64,000 bases of DNA, taken from the NCBI GenBank assembly GCA_013397865.1, contig VZTI01002763.1, forward strand, positions 393,551 to 457,550, in the 5' to 3' direction. Within the stretch, counting starts at the first letter, position 1, and each line of letters starts with the position of its first letter. Positions 48,923-62,390 of this stretch are shown here, in pieces. The translations under genes and the position numbers were made by a program. The DNA is from Struthidea cinerea (Eukaryota; Chordata; Aves; Passeriformes; Corcoracidae). The notes beneath the pieces were generated by a model that did not search any database, was not told where the DNA came from, and worked only from the letters and a program-made list of their open reading frames with translations.

Positions 48923-48949
48923 TGATGCAAAGATGCAAAAGATGCAAAA
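48923..48949 (+). repeat. Three tandem GATGCAAA(A) units
   Basis: GATGCAAA is repeated three times with one-base spacing differences. ATGCAAA is part of the POU octamer, but the tandem arrangement suggests slippage. Confidence 0.7.
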
Positions 48950-49230
48950 TGACCACACAGTACTCAATAACTGGTGATATTACTCAGGAATTAGATCTTA
49001 ATATTTTTATGGGTAGCTTTCTGAAACTAGCAGTGCTCAGTAGGAATGAACAAGAAAGAAAATAAAATACTGAGAATAATTGTGAAGTGAATGGAGTAAA
49101 TAGCAGAAAATGTCCTTAAGGGTCCTGTGTAAACCCACTGGATGAGTGTAGTTAGGGAACTTCTTCCCATATTCCCATTGCAGATGTCTATATAAGATTC
49201 ATAAAGGCAGACAGACAATCAAAGCTGTGG

Positions 49231-50800
49231 TGTGTCTTCTTCACACGCAATCAGTAAATACACTGCGATCTATAATGTGTGGCTGATCTATAGTAAAACA
49301 AGCCATTTCCCAGAGGAAAAACATGCCTTGTTTACCCTAAAGTTAATTTTTTGTGCTTCTTTTTCAGATATCTTATGACAGCTCTTTTGTAGTCCATGCG
49401 TTTAACCACAATGCAAACTTGCAATAATCAGTTTAAGAACTCAAGTAATAGATATAAATCTTGCTAATATAGCTATCCAAGAAGTAAAATAATTTGAGGT
49501 ATTAAAATAGGCCATTTGTAAGAGATCACTTTCCTTAATTTTGTAGCAAACTCTAAAGAGGTCTCAGTCTAGCTCTTACAATGTACACAAATAACACAAA
49601 AGCCTTCGTAGATCAAACTTGCACCAATACCAGAAGAGCTGATGGGCCACCTTTAGTTGCTGAAAGAAAAAAAAGGATTAATTTGTTTTGTTGTAAAGTT
49701 TTGTTTGTTTCTTTCTTTATTTCTTTCATGATTTTCTGTTAGTTTCATGCTAGAACAGAATAATCCAGGAGCAGATGAGGCACAAGGATTTCAGGGCTTT
49801 AACAGATCATCATTTTATTCCCAGAGATGACTGAACCATTTTCAGAGAAAAATCATGCCATGTCTGTTAAACATCCAAAGAAAGCAACTAGCATTACTAA
49901 CTAGATCAATGCCATTTGACGTGGGTATTTATGAACCATATCAGCTCTTGAATTGCTGCTTAAAAGTGCCTATCAATTATTTTCTGTCACTTTGCCTAAT
50001 ATGCTACATATCTCTAATAGCAACTGTTCATGTTTCTAGCTTTTCAGTGGTTCAGCCTTTTTCATCAAGAATGTAAAGTGCAAATGGTATAGTATAGTAC
50101 AAACCCAGCCCTTGCCCCACTCATTTATCCTCATTCCACATATTAAGGATATCAACACTTTTGTCAAAGGACCATCCCTCCGGAAAGAAAATTTGAAACA
50201 AAACCACAACAGTTAGAAAACTGATAAAATGGATAACAATGTGAGAAACACAAGAAATAGAGTTTCAGGAATATCCATGTAACTCCATGAGTTGATGGAC
50301 AGGAAACGGACCTTTGATAAGGTCAAGTTTCACCACAGTCTCAAGAATATTAAAACTTGAGAGAACCTTAACAAAAATCTGCTTCCTGTACTCATGGCTG
50401 GTTCAATACAGAAAATGTTTTTCAAGAGTTCAATACACATCTTTTTCATTCAGTCCAAATCAGTGACAAAAGAGCACCTTAAGATTGTAGGACCTTAACA
50501 ACAAAGAGCCTGGACATTTCTAGATAAGGTTGTCTAATGATTTGCAACTCAGAGAACTAAAAAAAGCATCAACACAAAATTCAAGGATGATCTCAACAAA
50601 GAGATTCTGCTTACCATAGAGACTCTAGCCTATAACTGCAGAGAAAGGCATTTGTAAGAAGAACATAGAAACTTGTATTTATTGTGCTTTCTGCATAGAT
50701 GCTTTTGTAAAGAGAAATATTATCCTGATATCTATCAAGACTAGAACTTTGCTGTGGTTCAGCTGATAATTAAAGTAGGTAGAAATTGACTTTCCACATC
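49231..50800. other. Unique AT-rich sequence
   Basis: No gene or known element was seen. T-rich strings occur near 49700. Confidence 0.45.
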
Positions 50801-51178
50801 TCAAGTACTGTGTTCAGTTTTGCACCCCCCCCAGAAGACAGACATTAAGGTGCTGGAGGGAATCCAGAGAAGGGCAACAAATTTGGTGAAAGAGTTGCAG
50901 CCCAAGTTTTATGAGGAGTAATGAAGACAATGGCAATTTTTAGCCTAGAGGAAAGAAGCCTGAGGGGAGACTTCACTGGTCTCCTGAAAAGAGGTTGTAG
51001 TGAGGCGGGTATCAATCTCTTTCCCAAGTAACAAGTGAAAGGATGAGAGAAAATGGCCTCAGATTCACCAGGGGAGGTTTAGATTAGGTATTAGAAAAAC
51101 TTCTTTACAGAAAGCGTTGTAAACAACTGGAAGAGACATGCCAGGAAAGTGGTGGAGCCACCATCCCTTGAAGCGTGA
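50801..51178 (+). mobile_element. CR1 LINE internal fragment
   Basis: Plus orientation, from TCAAGTACTGTGTTCAGTTT through GCTGGAGGGAATCCAGAG and AGAAGGGCAACAAATTTGG. It continues through CCTGAGGGGAGACTTCA and ends after GTGGTGGAGCCACCATCCCT. This is the C-terminal end of ORF2. Unlike the other copies it stops before the 3' UTR end, so it is truncated at both sides, by later deletion or by an undetected insertion. Confidence 0.95.
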
Positions 51179-51995
51179 CTCACAACCCAACTTTGTTCTT
51201 TTTTTGTGGCTTGAAACTACTTTTATACCTTATGATTCTGAGACCTGAAGTGGTGTATTTGTAAATAGGGAAGTTCTTATTTTGGGAAATCATATTGCAA
51301 TGTAACACTGATTTTTCTTACATAGAAAAAAGGTGAAGTCTGAGAATGAGTTCAAAGTCTGAGAATCATTCTTGTACAAACACATATGGTAGACACGAAG
51401 GATAATCTTCAACTGGCCAAGTGTATCTCTCTGCAAAGTAGTCTTTTACCTATGAGCTAATCATCTGGACACTCTTTACAGGCAATGGAAAGAAACAGGC
51501 TGTATGGGGCATGATTCATCTTCTAAAGCAGGCTTAAAACTCTGACAGTAGATGTATGAGGGGTATCTTAATCAAGCTTATTACAGGAAATTGCCTAGTA
51601 CACTTTAATACTATAAGATAAGTACAATTAAATTACTGTAATTGCTGAAGAATATGTCAAACTTCTTGCCAAGAGCTATTAGACTTCAAATGATCTTAAA
51701 TTTAGCAGCAGTCCAGTTGTTTTAAGGGTTGAAAGAGCCATTCAGCCAGCTCGGTGTCTCTCCTAAATTTTTTTCTGAGGCAGTTTTTAGAGTTTGCTCT
51801 ATGTCAGACTGTATTCAAAGGGCTCCTTCTGCATCCTTGATTATCAATTAAAATTTATTATCAATTATTAGCAAGACAAATTATCAATTTGTTTTGTGGT
51901 GTGCAATAGCACCTGTTCAGCTAGGTGGAATAGGGAAAAGCTTTTGTTCCCAAGGAAAATTAGAATCCAAAATTGTTCAAAGTCAAGTAAGTCAA
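51179..51995. other. Unique sequence between two CR1 fragments
   Basis: No gene was seen. ATTATCAATT occurs three times at 51840, 51857 and 51880. Confidence 0.45.
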
Positions 51996-52600
51996 GTCAT
52001 AGAATCATAGAACATCTCAAGGTGGAAGGGACCCATGAGGATTATTGTGTCCAACTCCTTGCTCCTGGCAGGAGTACCTAAATTTAAGTCATACGACTAA
52101 GAGCATCACCCAGGTGTTCCTTGAACTCTGACAGATTTGGTGCCATGACCACTTCCCTGAGAAGCCCTTTCCAGAGACCAATCCCCCTGTCAGTGAAGAG
52201 CCTTTTCCTAATATCCATTTTGAACTTTCCCTGATGTAGCTTCATTTAATTTGCTTGTGTCCTGTCACTGATCCCCAGAGAGGAAACAGCACCTCCTGCT
52301 CTGCTGCCCCCTAGAGCAAGTTGTAGGCTGAGATAAGGTCATCTTTCAGACTTCTTCTCCAAGATGAACAAACCAGCTGATCCTCATAACTTTTGCCCTA
52401 GAGACCTTTCACATTTCGTTTGCTCTCCTCTGGACACACTTTGCTGTCCTTCTTATGTTATCACACAGAACTGTGCACAGAACTTGGGGTGAAGCCACAC
52501 CAGTACAGGGCAGAGTGGGACAGTCACCTCTCTTGACTGGCTGGTGATGCCATGTGCGATGCACCCCAGGTCACAATTAGCCCTTTGGCTTTCTTCCTCA
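51996..52600 (-). mobile_element. CR1 LINE, 3' end with part of ORF2
   Basis: Minus orientation. It begins with GTCATAGAATCATAGAAC and GGTGGAAGGGACCCATGAGG, then the 3' UTR. The reverse-strand ORF2 end follows: CTCTCCTCTGGACACACTTT, GGTGAAGCCACACCAGTACA, CTGGCTGGTGATGCCATG. It is about 600 bp long and several frame breaks make it inactive. It covers the same part of CR1 as the copy at 32274 but is more diverged. Confidence 0.95.
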
Positions 52601-55320
52601 TTAATTGCTTAGCAATACACACCAGTGATGAAATTACTGGGATTTTTTGAGGTGCTAAACACAGTTTAGATTCAAGCCAATAAGCCTCTCATGAAACATG
52701 CAGATCTTCACTTCTGCTGTAAATATCGGTTGCTTACCTGCTTCCTCTTTCTAAAGGCATTGTTAATCAGGTATCTCTGTGACTATGATGCTACAAGCTA
52801 TAAAACATTACAGAAAGTGTCTAAAGAGACAAGACAATAATTCAGTCCTTCTTTTGTCCTCAGATTTTCTTTTTCTCATACTAGTATGTCAACCTCATGT
52901 TATCTGACTGTGTTTTCTCTTTCTTGTCTGGTCCTGAATACTTCTATCTGTCAGAAACCTGCATGAGTCTTTGTGTTACTTGTTCTTGCTGGTGTCACAG
53001 GATTACACTGTGATTACAAGTGAATATAAAAAAAAATTTAAACACTGAGGAAGGAGCTAAGCAGTCATCACAGTGTTTTTGTAACAAAGAAAGATATGTG
53101 CAAAGAAGTATGTAATGCTGATTTAATTAACTTGTATAGAGGGAAAAAAAGGATTATTAAATAATATCAGCCAACTGGAGCAATAAACTGTAATTTTAAA
53201 ATTATGCTTACCATTAACATAGCTTCATATTTTCTGTCAGAGGCACTTGGGGCTACTGTATTTTTTATAGGTATGTGTATTTTCTTAACTGACTCATTAG
53301 TAAACTTTGTTTTTTTTAAAATTCCAGCTTTCTCCATCGCATAACATATTTGGCTCAGAAAAGTTGATCTTGCCTTGTTGTAAAACCACTTTTGGTTATC
53401 TGTATAAAAATGAGTCTGAGGACAAGAACTGTCTTGGCAAGTACAGAAGTTTAAGTTTTGTGTGGTCTGTTTTTTAGATACTTGAAAAAGACAATTTAAG
53501 ACCAGAACTTTTCTATTTTCTTTGGGGGAAAAATCATTGGGTTTTTTTTCTGCCCTAATATGTAGCTTCTACTTTTCATGTAGTACCCAATCCTGTACTC
53601 CTTATACAGTAAAATGTCTACAAAGTGTACAAGACTTTTGTCTGAGAAAGGGCCACAGTTCTGGTGCTCACAGAATTTATAAGCTGTTTGACATTGTCTT
53701 ATAATAATTGAATTACACTGTTGACTTTTTCAATAAACACAATCAATCTCTTTCAAAATGTAATGGGTTTGGTATGGGGGAGGGGTTACAAGGTGAATGT
53801 GCTTCCACTTCTTGATTAATTGGTGTCATTACTGGTTAACTGCCCTGATTAAATATCTATTTAAATACTTTCGTTTTAGAGCCAAAATAGCTTGCATTTT
53901 TATACACCAGTCTAATATCTGTTTCATTTGGTTTCTTCACGGTATCATAACTGACATTTGCACATTACTTTAAATTGACTGCCTTTAGCACGAAAGTAAT
54001 TTTTGGAGGCTATGTTAAAAATTAATCTATATTTTAAACCTGGAGTGTTTGTGCATGATGATCCGTAGAGTATTGACTCATTTCATCTTGAGGCACTATT
54101 TGGAAACAATCTATGCATATCTGTACATTCCTTGTACTTCTGAATCCTTTGGGAAGGTGTTTATTTTAACAAAGAGTGCCTGTCTCTCAGTAACAATAAT
54201 TCAGGTAACTCATCTCCTCAAACAGTCACCTTAGTCATAAATCTAGAACTTGGAAGAATTAATCTGGATATGATACCTAATGAAATATAACCCTTATTCT
54301 GTGGAATTCAGCGCCAGGCTGAAATATGTAAATGGTTTGACAGCATTTCAAAGTATTCATGCTTCTTCCAAAGGTGCCTGTTATATGAAAGACTATCTAT
54401 TAATGAGCATTGTATAGAGTTTGATCTTAGCTCAATGCTGAATTTTTAATGATTTTTCTCTGGGCAGTGGCCAAATGCTGTGAGATTTTTTGACTCCTTT
54501 CCCTCCAAAAAGGTCTAAGTTGTAACATGGTTTTAGGGACCAATATTGAATCTCTTTTGAAAAGTAATCACTGGTGCAAATAACCCCTTCTACAGGGATT
54601 TGAATACCTAAGCAACACTTCTAAGTCAAAAGGCACAGATTAAGGAGCTCAGAAAGGATGCTATGAATCTCTGTGGGAAGCAAAACCTCCTCTATTATAT
54701 TGCAAACTTTTTGGAAAATAGACAAGCACTGATAAGAAGGCCTTAGGTCTTTGAAAGAGAAGGAATACAGATGGAATTTTGATGGTCATAGACTTGCAAA
54801 CATATGAGATGATTAGGTTTATAAAACCAGGTAAAGAGCATTAGAACATTCAAGTCTGTACACAATGAACCAGCAAAAGGAGAGAATGAGAAAGACTGAA
54901 ATTCTGAGGAGGATCCTGTCTCATTCACAAAATATGTGACAATTTGCACTACCATATATTATAATTTATGCTGACTTCTAACTGTTCATTACAGAAAATG
55001 ATTATGATTGTTCCAGTCAGAGAAAAACATGAAGAAGGAATCCAAAATCTGAATTATTTGAATATTAAAGCAGCTATCTTGTCAGCTAAAATGAAATACT
55101 TTTTTATTTCAGCTTTAAACATGAAAAGATCTAAAGAATGTGAAATCTTGTGTTTTTCTCCATAATACCCTCAGGCTATGTCAATATTTTCTTCATATTC
55201 TTTTCGTCATATAAATATATAGATACATTCTACTGTGGAAAGAAACACACATTGTCAATCCCTATCATCTGCCTATCTTTTATCACAGAAACATGCTTGT
55301 AAATGCAGAAAGATATTAAC
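52601..55320. other. Unique AT-rich sequence
   Basis: No gene or transposon was recognised over about 2.7 kb. A short G-rich string lies near 53765. Confidence 0.45.
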
Positions 55321-55497
55321 TTGATATATACTGATGTGTATATATACATAAACTTTATATATATATATATATGCATTTGGTTTACATAAAGAAATATGGA
55401 AATATTATATATTATATGTATATATATAAAAATATATAGAATATATACACCATAGAATATCTATATCTATATATGAATACATACTTGGTATATATTT
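55321..55497. repeat. Long AT-rich dinucleotide region
   Basis: Several (TA)n runs, the longest about eight units near 55356, separated by GTATATATAC and TATCTATATC variants. Probably an expanded and decayed microsatellite with easily melted DNA. Confidence 0.9.
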
Positions 55498-57736
55498 CTA
55501 GACGAAGCAATGCATGTTTACATTTTCGAACCAACATCCTGAGAATGAGCTCCCAAACAGACCAACTACTTAACAGCAAGTATTATCCAAGCAACATGAA
55601 ATATTTTTTCAGCCAATTCCTTGCTGCATACGTTCTGTGCTGATGCTTAACACAAAGGACAGGGGACACTGCAAACACATCGAACAAAAATGGCAATGTT
55701 GTGCTGAAATGCACTAAAGGATAGTTATGCATATAAATTGTTGTCATTAATTCAGTTTCTGAAATCGATACAATTGCTCCCTCCTGAAACACTAGAGGTC
55801 AAGGGAATTGTATTTACTAAAATAAATTGAAGACAATTTTCTTTTCCTATCAGGGAAAAACTTCTATTAGCCAAACACAAAGCAGAGGGGAGCAATAGCT
55901 TCCCTTGATAGGGAAACGTCCTGATAGCCCATGTGAGACTTGCAGAACTTTAGCTGTTATAAGCTTCCTCATCTCTATATTATTTACATTTTTATACAGG
56001 CTGGTAGAGTGTTATATTTTTTCCAAATAAAATGTTCTGCAAATGTCTGAAAGGTTTTAGAGTTGTCTGCCTGTCATTTAGGTACTGTGCACACTTAGCT
56101 GTTCTTCATACTTGTTCTTTTCACAATTTACTACTTCTGGAAAAAAAACATGGTATATATTCTGGAAATATGCTATGGCCTAAAAGACCACCAAACAGGA
56201 ACATTCAGGAGTTGTCTTTATGCTAGGGATGTAAAGGGGCCATTTTTGTTGGAAGTCCTCAGACTTATCCAAAGTGTATTTTACTTACATTTTAGAATGT
56301 CTCTTCTGACACCAGAAAGTATCAAAGCGTGTATTTCATTGTTTTCTCCTTTTTCCTCAATTCCCAAGGAACTGATAAAATAGTACGCCATGATTCTAGA
56401 AGCTTTGTAGTTATTTTTCTGTAACAATGAAATTATTTTCAGTGCAAATATGTTATGTTCCATGATTATTTCAAAAATACTCGCATCTCGTAATAATATA
56501 CTTAGACCTAAATAATATAAAATAAATTATTTCTTTAAATGGATAATATACTTAACATTTTAAATACCTATTTTATTAATCTTATCTTCCAAGACCCTCA
56601 GTTTCTCTAATGCATCATATACTGTAACATCTATCTATTTTCGTATTAATTTACAACTCAAGATTTCTGATCCAAATAGGGACAGATGCAATCCTTATTT
56701 AATCCCTGTACAGGTTAAAATTCCATGGCCTTTGATGGGAATTTATGACTTTTTCCTAGTGGAATGCTTCCTGTTCTGGAAAACAAAGCAAAGCTACCAC
56801 TACCCCCACACCTCAGACCACAAAACATCTTCAAGTCAGGGGTCCTCAGTTATACTCTTCTGATGTTGCTTTGGCTGTTGTAACTACAAGGTTTCAGTAT
56901 TATTTACTTGAACTTCCTATCTTAACCTTATATTTGTCTTTAAAAATCATGCATCTAACTTTATGCTAAGATAGTCTGATCCACTTCCAAGCACCCAGTG
57001 CTTGACAGTATCTCTTTCTGGAGCCCAGACAAAATCAAAGATTTAGAACTACTGGATTACATCAGGCTAAAATGTATTAAAATAGGAATTTAGATGGGAA
57101 ATATTTTCTGAGGAGAACAGAAGTGAGAATGCTAGGTGGGAAGAGAGCTCTTAAAGAAATCATTCCAAATTAATAAATCTCAAATGAGTAAATCCCTCTG
57201 ACAATCAGACATAAAATTCAACTGCTGTTGGATTACTTTTTATTACTGATAATATGGAAGCCAAACGCACGAGGAGATTATGCTCTAAAAATAATATTGA
57301 AAGAACTTAACATATTTGTTTTAACCTGAAGAAACCCAAAACAATAGAATGTAATTCCAGAATCTGAGCCTGGATTTTCATGTGTGATTTTTGCGCTCAG
57401 TGCCCAGAGCCTGGCCACAGGCAATGCAGAAGAAAAAGTACTAAAATAAAGATTAAGACTGCCTACTCTAGATATCTGAGCAGTTGGAGATCAGCTCTGC
57501 AACTCAGAATCCCACCACCTTCCCAGGTTTCTGCTGCCAGAGCACATTTTCCTACTGCCACAAAAATTAACACCTGATTTTTAGCTTTTGCTAAAATGGT
57601 GTCCTGCTTCAGTGCTGAGGAGAAGTTGGGCAAGAGATAATTCTTCAAGTAGGAGGTCCCATTTTTCATGTCTTTTAAGAGAAAAAAGTTTATTTAACTT
57701 AGTAAACTTCTTCCTTTTCCATTATTTGTTCATGAA
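55498..57736. other. Unique sequence
   Basis: No gene was seen. The part at 57370-57640 is slightly GC-richer but not recognisable. Confidence 0.45.
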
Positions 57737-57808
57737 GTGCAGCTGGACCAGATGACCTCCAGAGGCCCCTTCCAATATCAACCATTCTGTGATTCCATGA
57801 TTCTGTAG
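57737..57808 (+). mobile_element. CR1 LINE extreme 3' end
   Basis: Plus orientation. GGACCAGATGACCTCCAGAG and CCCCTTCCAATATCAACC are followed by ATTCTGTGATTCCATGATTC. Only about 70 bp remain, typical of severe 5' truncation. Confidence 0.9.
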
Positions 57809-59664
57809 GTTTTAGTTCTGTCAAAGCAGATATACAGTTCATATTTGTTCATTCAGGACATAAAAGTAAATACCAAACCTTGTAATTCAGGTTTGACACT
57901 GACGCTAAGGGTTTGTCAAGGGCACTCCACACATTTTAACCTGCTGATAATGTTTCATTTTTTTCTTCCATCTTCTGCAACAAGTTGACATGAAAATGAT
58001 TGAACAATATTATTATATTAAACAAAAAAAATTATGCAATTTTGCACGAAGGCACCTCATTGGATATACATGACCAACAGCCATTTAGGGCTAGTTTCTT
58101 CTCCAGATTATAAATACCTATGCAATGCAGCCTTAAGTATGAGCAAAAGTAGAAGTTATTTGGTTCATTCTAAAGAGAACACTTAGATATTTTGCATCTC
58201 AACACCACTGAGACTGTATTCTTGAATAAATATCCAATTACCCTAACAAAAGATTAGACAGCTAGTTCACATGAAAACCTTGCACATATATACTTAAACA
58301 GGGATGTTGAAAATACGGGGCCAAATTACTCCTGCTGGCTGCATAGGCAATAGGAAGTTATATTTAAAAAAAAAAACCAATCTGTTTTATCCTGAACAAG
58401 GTACCTGCTACATGTCAGAAAAATGCAGCTCAAGAATGCAATTTGCAGTCTCTGTAGGGAACTAGCCTGGGTACAAACATCCTCTGCAAATCTACAAAAA
58501 CCTGAATGGCTGTTATTTGATAATTAGACCAAAAGTCATATAACTGGCAAACTACAAGGAAGCACGTACTGCACAAAATATCCTTGCTAATGCTTGAAGC
58601 ACAACATTATTACCAGGCAAAGAAAAAACAAGCAAGCTAACAAAACACCTGCAGTGTATGATAACCATTCAATTTCTGAAATAAAAACACTTCAGGGTAA
58701 ATATTTAAAACACGAATAATTTCTCAAGCTGTTGTTCAGGGGATGAAACATGTCAAACATTGTTCACAATTAAAGAAAGTAAAATCTGAAAGTAATTTAC
58801 ATGTGTTCTTTTTGATAGATGCTAACAACAGGGACATTGTCTTTTTTTTCTGTGTAATTTTTTTTATGCTATTTCAGCTCCTTGCTTTTTAAGTGCCTCA
58901 TCTAAAGTGAGTACTCATTACTATAAGATATTTGCTGTACCCAAGGTCAAATCTAGAAACAGGTCTTCACAAGATTAGTCTCAATGTCTGAAAGTCTCTC
59001 CTCCTTGTGCAAGCCAAAAAAATGTCTGTGTTGGTTTTCGTATCAGCCAAAACATTTTCGTCTTTCCTATATGTGTATTCCTTCACTCATTCTTTCCTGC
59101 TGCTTTCCTCCTTCTGTCATGGTCTCCCACGGGTCAGTGTTCTACGTGCTTCAGGATTCTCCACTTCTCACTTATGCAATTTCCTTTCTCTTATGACTTG
59201 GGTGACTTGCATCTGATATATGCTATGCATTCTGGAAATCAGTGCCCATGTATTCCTATCTGAAATATGTCCCAGTTCTCACCAAGGAGCTGATGTTAGG
59301 TATGGAAACAAAAGCAATAAAGTTAAGAGGAATAAATTTATAGAAATGAAAATTACCAGTGCTAGCACAGAAATAAAACTAAAGAAGTGCAGTGCTCTGA
59401 ATTCAGTTTTCTCCAGAAAAGTGAATTATATCTTACTGACTATTCTGACACAAGGGACATTTGAAACCAAAAGGAGTTTGAATAGAATAATTTTAAAATC
59501 TGGAGCATTATCATGTGTCTGAAGAGTAGAAAATGCTTAAAAAGTCAGGAAAAGCAATCCAGGCAATCTCACTAGGCTATTCTCCATAAGATTTAGATTA
59601 CATTGGGAAGAAAAGAGTAAAATTCTGCACTGATTTACAAATATAAATAGTGCCAGAATAATCT
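57809..59664. other. Unique sequence
   Basis: No gene was seen. An A10 run lies near 58364. Overlapping short frames at 58984-59216 are pyrimidine-rich and show no known domain. Confidence 0.45.
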
Positions 59665-59729
59665 AATATATATATATATATCTATCTCATTATGTATCAT
59701 ATATATATATAAATATATATATATATATG
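59665..59729. repeat. (TA)n microsatellite, interrupted
   Basis: Three TA arrays separated by TCTATCTCATTATG and AAATA. Confidence 0.9.
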
Positions 59730-62357
59730 AAAAATGGATATCTACCTCAACTTGGCCTCTAGAACAAGAAAATGCAGCAAACTTTATCATCTGTTTTTCA
59801 GCAATATGATATATTGGTGCCACATGAGATTTCCTATCTCAAGGTGGAAAAATGGGGATTAATTAAAATATGAAATTGGTAAAGAGCTGAAAATAATAGT
59901 GATAGCAACTGGTCCATCAGGAGAAATACAGAGCTGAAATTTTAACCGTGGGGTTTCTTAAGATTACCCTTGAGACCAAGCTTACACAATTTTGTCAGTA
60001 AGAATTTAAATGCAATATACAGTAAAACTCTGAGGAAATTTCTGCCTAAGTTGGAAGCAACATTTATATATAAGACAATAGGAATATTACTTTCCTTGAG
60101 GACTGGAGCAGTGACAATATTATGAAACTTAATGATGTTGAACACAGGACTGAGACATATCTACAAGGAAGATGCTTTGCTATAAACTGAGACTTTTTCA
60201 GCTGGAAATGAAAAAATCAGACGAAGATTTGATATGAAGATTAATCTGATGCATCTGATAAATAGCAAAAATTGAAAAATGCAATCTGAAAGTAATTAGA
60301 GGAAAGAATTGTATTAAAATCTTGTATTTCTATTAAAGACTGTAATACAAGGCATTGTATTCATATCATCTATCATCCCATGTGTACTTCTGCTCAATCT
60401 TGTTTAAAAAAGGTTACTTTTAAAAGGATGAGATGCAGAAATGGCTTTTAACAAAATCAGGATGACGAAGATGATTTTATTTTATAAGAGGAGAGTAAAT
60501 GAATTTAATTTACTAATCCTACCAAATTGAGAGGAAATATAGTTACATTACAAAGACATTGGGGGAATAAACACTGGAGAGAGAAGAAGTTAAGGTAAGT
60601 TAAGGTAAAGGGTGGTGTTGAATGAGAACAAGCATTTGTCACTGATCATGAATAAATTTAGTCTGGAATTTTAGGAGATGGTTTTGCAGTGGTGTGTAAG
60701 CAAAAGTCCAGTATATCCTTGCAGTAGAAGCAGCAACAACTGGAAATCTAAATCATTGCCATGTGATCCCTGACACATTCTTGATGGGTGTACCTGTAAC
60801 ACAAAGGAACTGTATTCAGCAATCTGTGAGATCATTTAAAAGCCTATGATCATGATAAACATATAGAAAAATTACCCCTTTCGATTAAATTTTATATATT
60901 TCAGTAGAACTGTAGCATAGTAAATATTGATGTTAAGAGTACCACAATGACTTCATCACAGTTCAGATACTAGAAGATAAAACATTTGCTGAGTGTAATG
61001 TTAGGTTTTGAACCAAATAATGACCATTTTAATCTTTTATAAAAGCTTCTCTGATTTCTTATTCTCAGAAGACAGTAAACCTTAATGTTTATTTTATAGC
61101 ATTCCAGTATGTCTGCAGTCTTTGCCTTGCCACCATTTAAATTAACATAGATTATGCTAAAATATTCTTAATACATGCTGTTTACAGGAATTAAACTTCT
61201 TAATGAAAGGCTAATTTTCAATAACTAAGATTACTGTCATGAGCAACATAAACTGATTTTCCTAGATAGACTGCCAAAGTTTTTCTTTGGAGGCTGCATT
61301 AAAAACCTATATTGTTAGCAAGCTGTGAATGAAAAATAATTACATGTATGTGATGCAGAGGAAAAGTAATCTGGTATTTATTACTCTGTAGGCTGATGAA
61401 GTTGGGGAGGATAAATGAATGTGTTGAATAAAATATCACTTAGCAGAAAAGTATTCAAAGCAAATCTCTACTAATATTAACCTGCTTGAAGACAAATTAT
61501 TCTGGGAAGAAATAACTAAAACAACTAACTAACTAACTAGCTAACCAAATTTTTTGTTATGGAACTCAACATTTCTAAATGTTTTTTGCTGCTTCTTTGC
61601 TTCCTTACTTACAATGACATCTTAGTTTCATATGAAAAAATAAAAAAAATACAGGGTCATTTACTTGCTTTTGTCAAATAAAAATTGCCTATTTCTGTTG
61701 ATGAAGGGATTACTTAAAAGTACAAACTCAGCAGATCCTTACTGCTTGACATTCATGAAACTTCATCCTACCTAAATTTTGACACTTAAGTGACCACCTA
61801 TTACAGGAGCCAGTCTCCTTCCGTCCTGTCCTTGTTTGACAAGAAGCTTGCTTAACGTTGGAATTACCTTACTCATTCTTTCCTTTGACAATTAAGTGGC
61901 AAACAAGCGAATGGGGAAAAGTCAGACTTTAGGTGTTGATTCAGCAGAGTGCTAAAGTACATCCCAAAATGCTTTACCAAGTAAGACACAAATGCCTTAA
62001 GTTATTTAGGACTATAAGTGCCCTTGAAATCCCTGGGAATTGCACAGTCACCTTCCTTTATGGAGTTCTACCTTATAACAGATAGTGCAAAGAGATAAAA
62101 TACTTTAACGTAAGGCTGAATTGCTTTGGAGTTATGTGGCTCCCAAATGTAACAGATCTATAAAGCTCCTTAACATAAATGGCTTAAGAGAGCTGGTGAA
62201 TGAACAACTTCTACATAAAAAATTAAGGCTGCAGGTACACCAGGGCAGATGCTGTATGTTGCTTGATGCTATTTAGATAACTGAAAAATAAGTCTTTGAG
62301 CATGCATACTTTAGAGCTGAAAGCACAGATTTTAAAATATTTGCAGTAAATTAAGCT
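59730..62357. other. Unique AT-rich sequence
   Basis: No gene or recognised element was seen. A tetranucleotide (AACT)n of about five units sits at 61521-61540. Confidence 0.45.
61521..61540. repeat. Short (AACT)n
   Basis: Four to five AACT units ending in AGCTAACC. Confidence 0.75.
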
Positions 62358-62390
62358 GGGGGTTGTTTTTGTTTGGTTGGTTTTGGTTCT
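62358..62390 (+). repeat. G/T-rich low-complexity tract
   Basis: GGGGGTTG followed by T5, GTTTGG and GGTTTTGG units on the plus strand. Confidence 0.7.

Larger units (their letters stand above)
48290..49230 (+). mobile_element. Possible ancient CR1/L3-like LINE relic
   Basis: TGGCAAATGCCAATTTTTAA with the following GGGAACTCC and AAATCCTGGGA resembles, at low identity, the conserved nucleotide block of CR1 reverse transcriptase just before its YRP-type motif. Further faint parallels continue to the right. Frames are fully broken. Divergence is high, and this rests on remembered patterns only. Confidence 0.3.

Noticed and set aside
53760..53790. G-rich string that might form a G-quadruplex.
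   Set aside because: Only three runs of three or more G are close together, short of the usual four.
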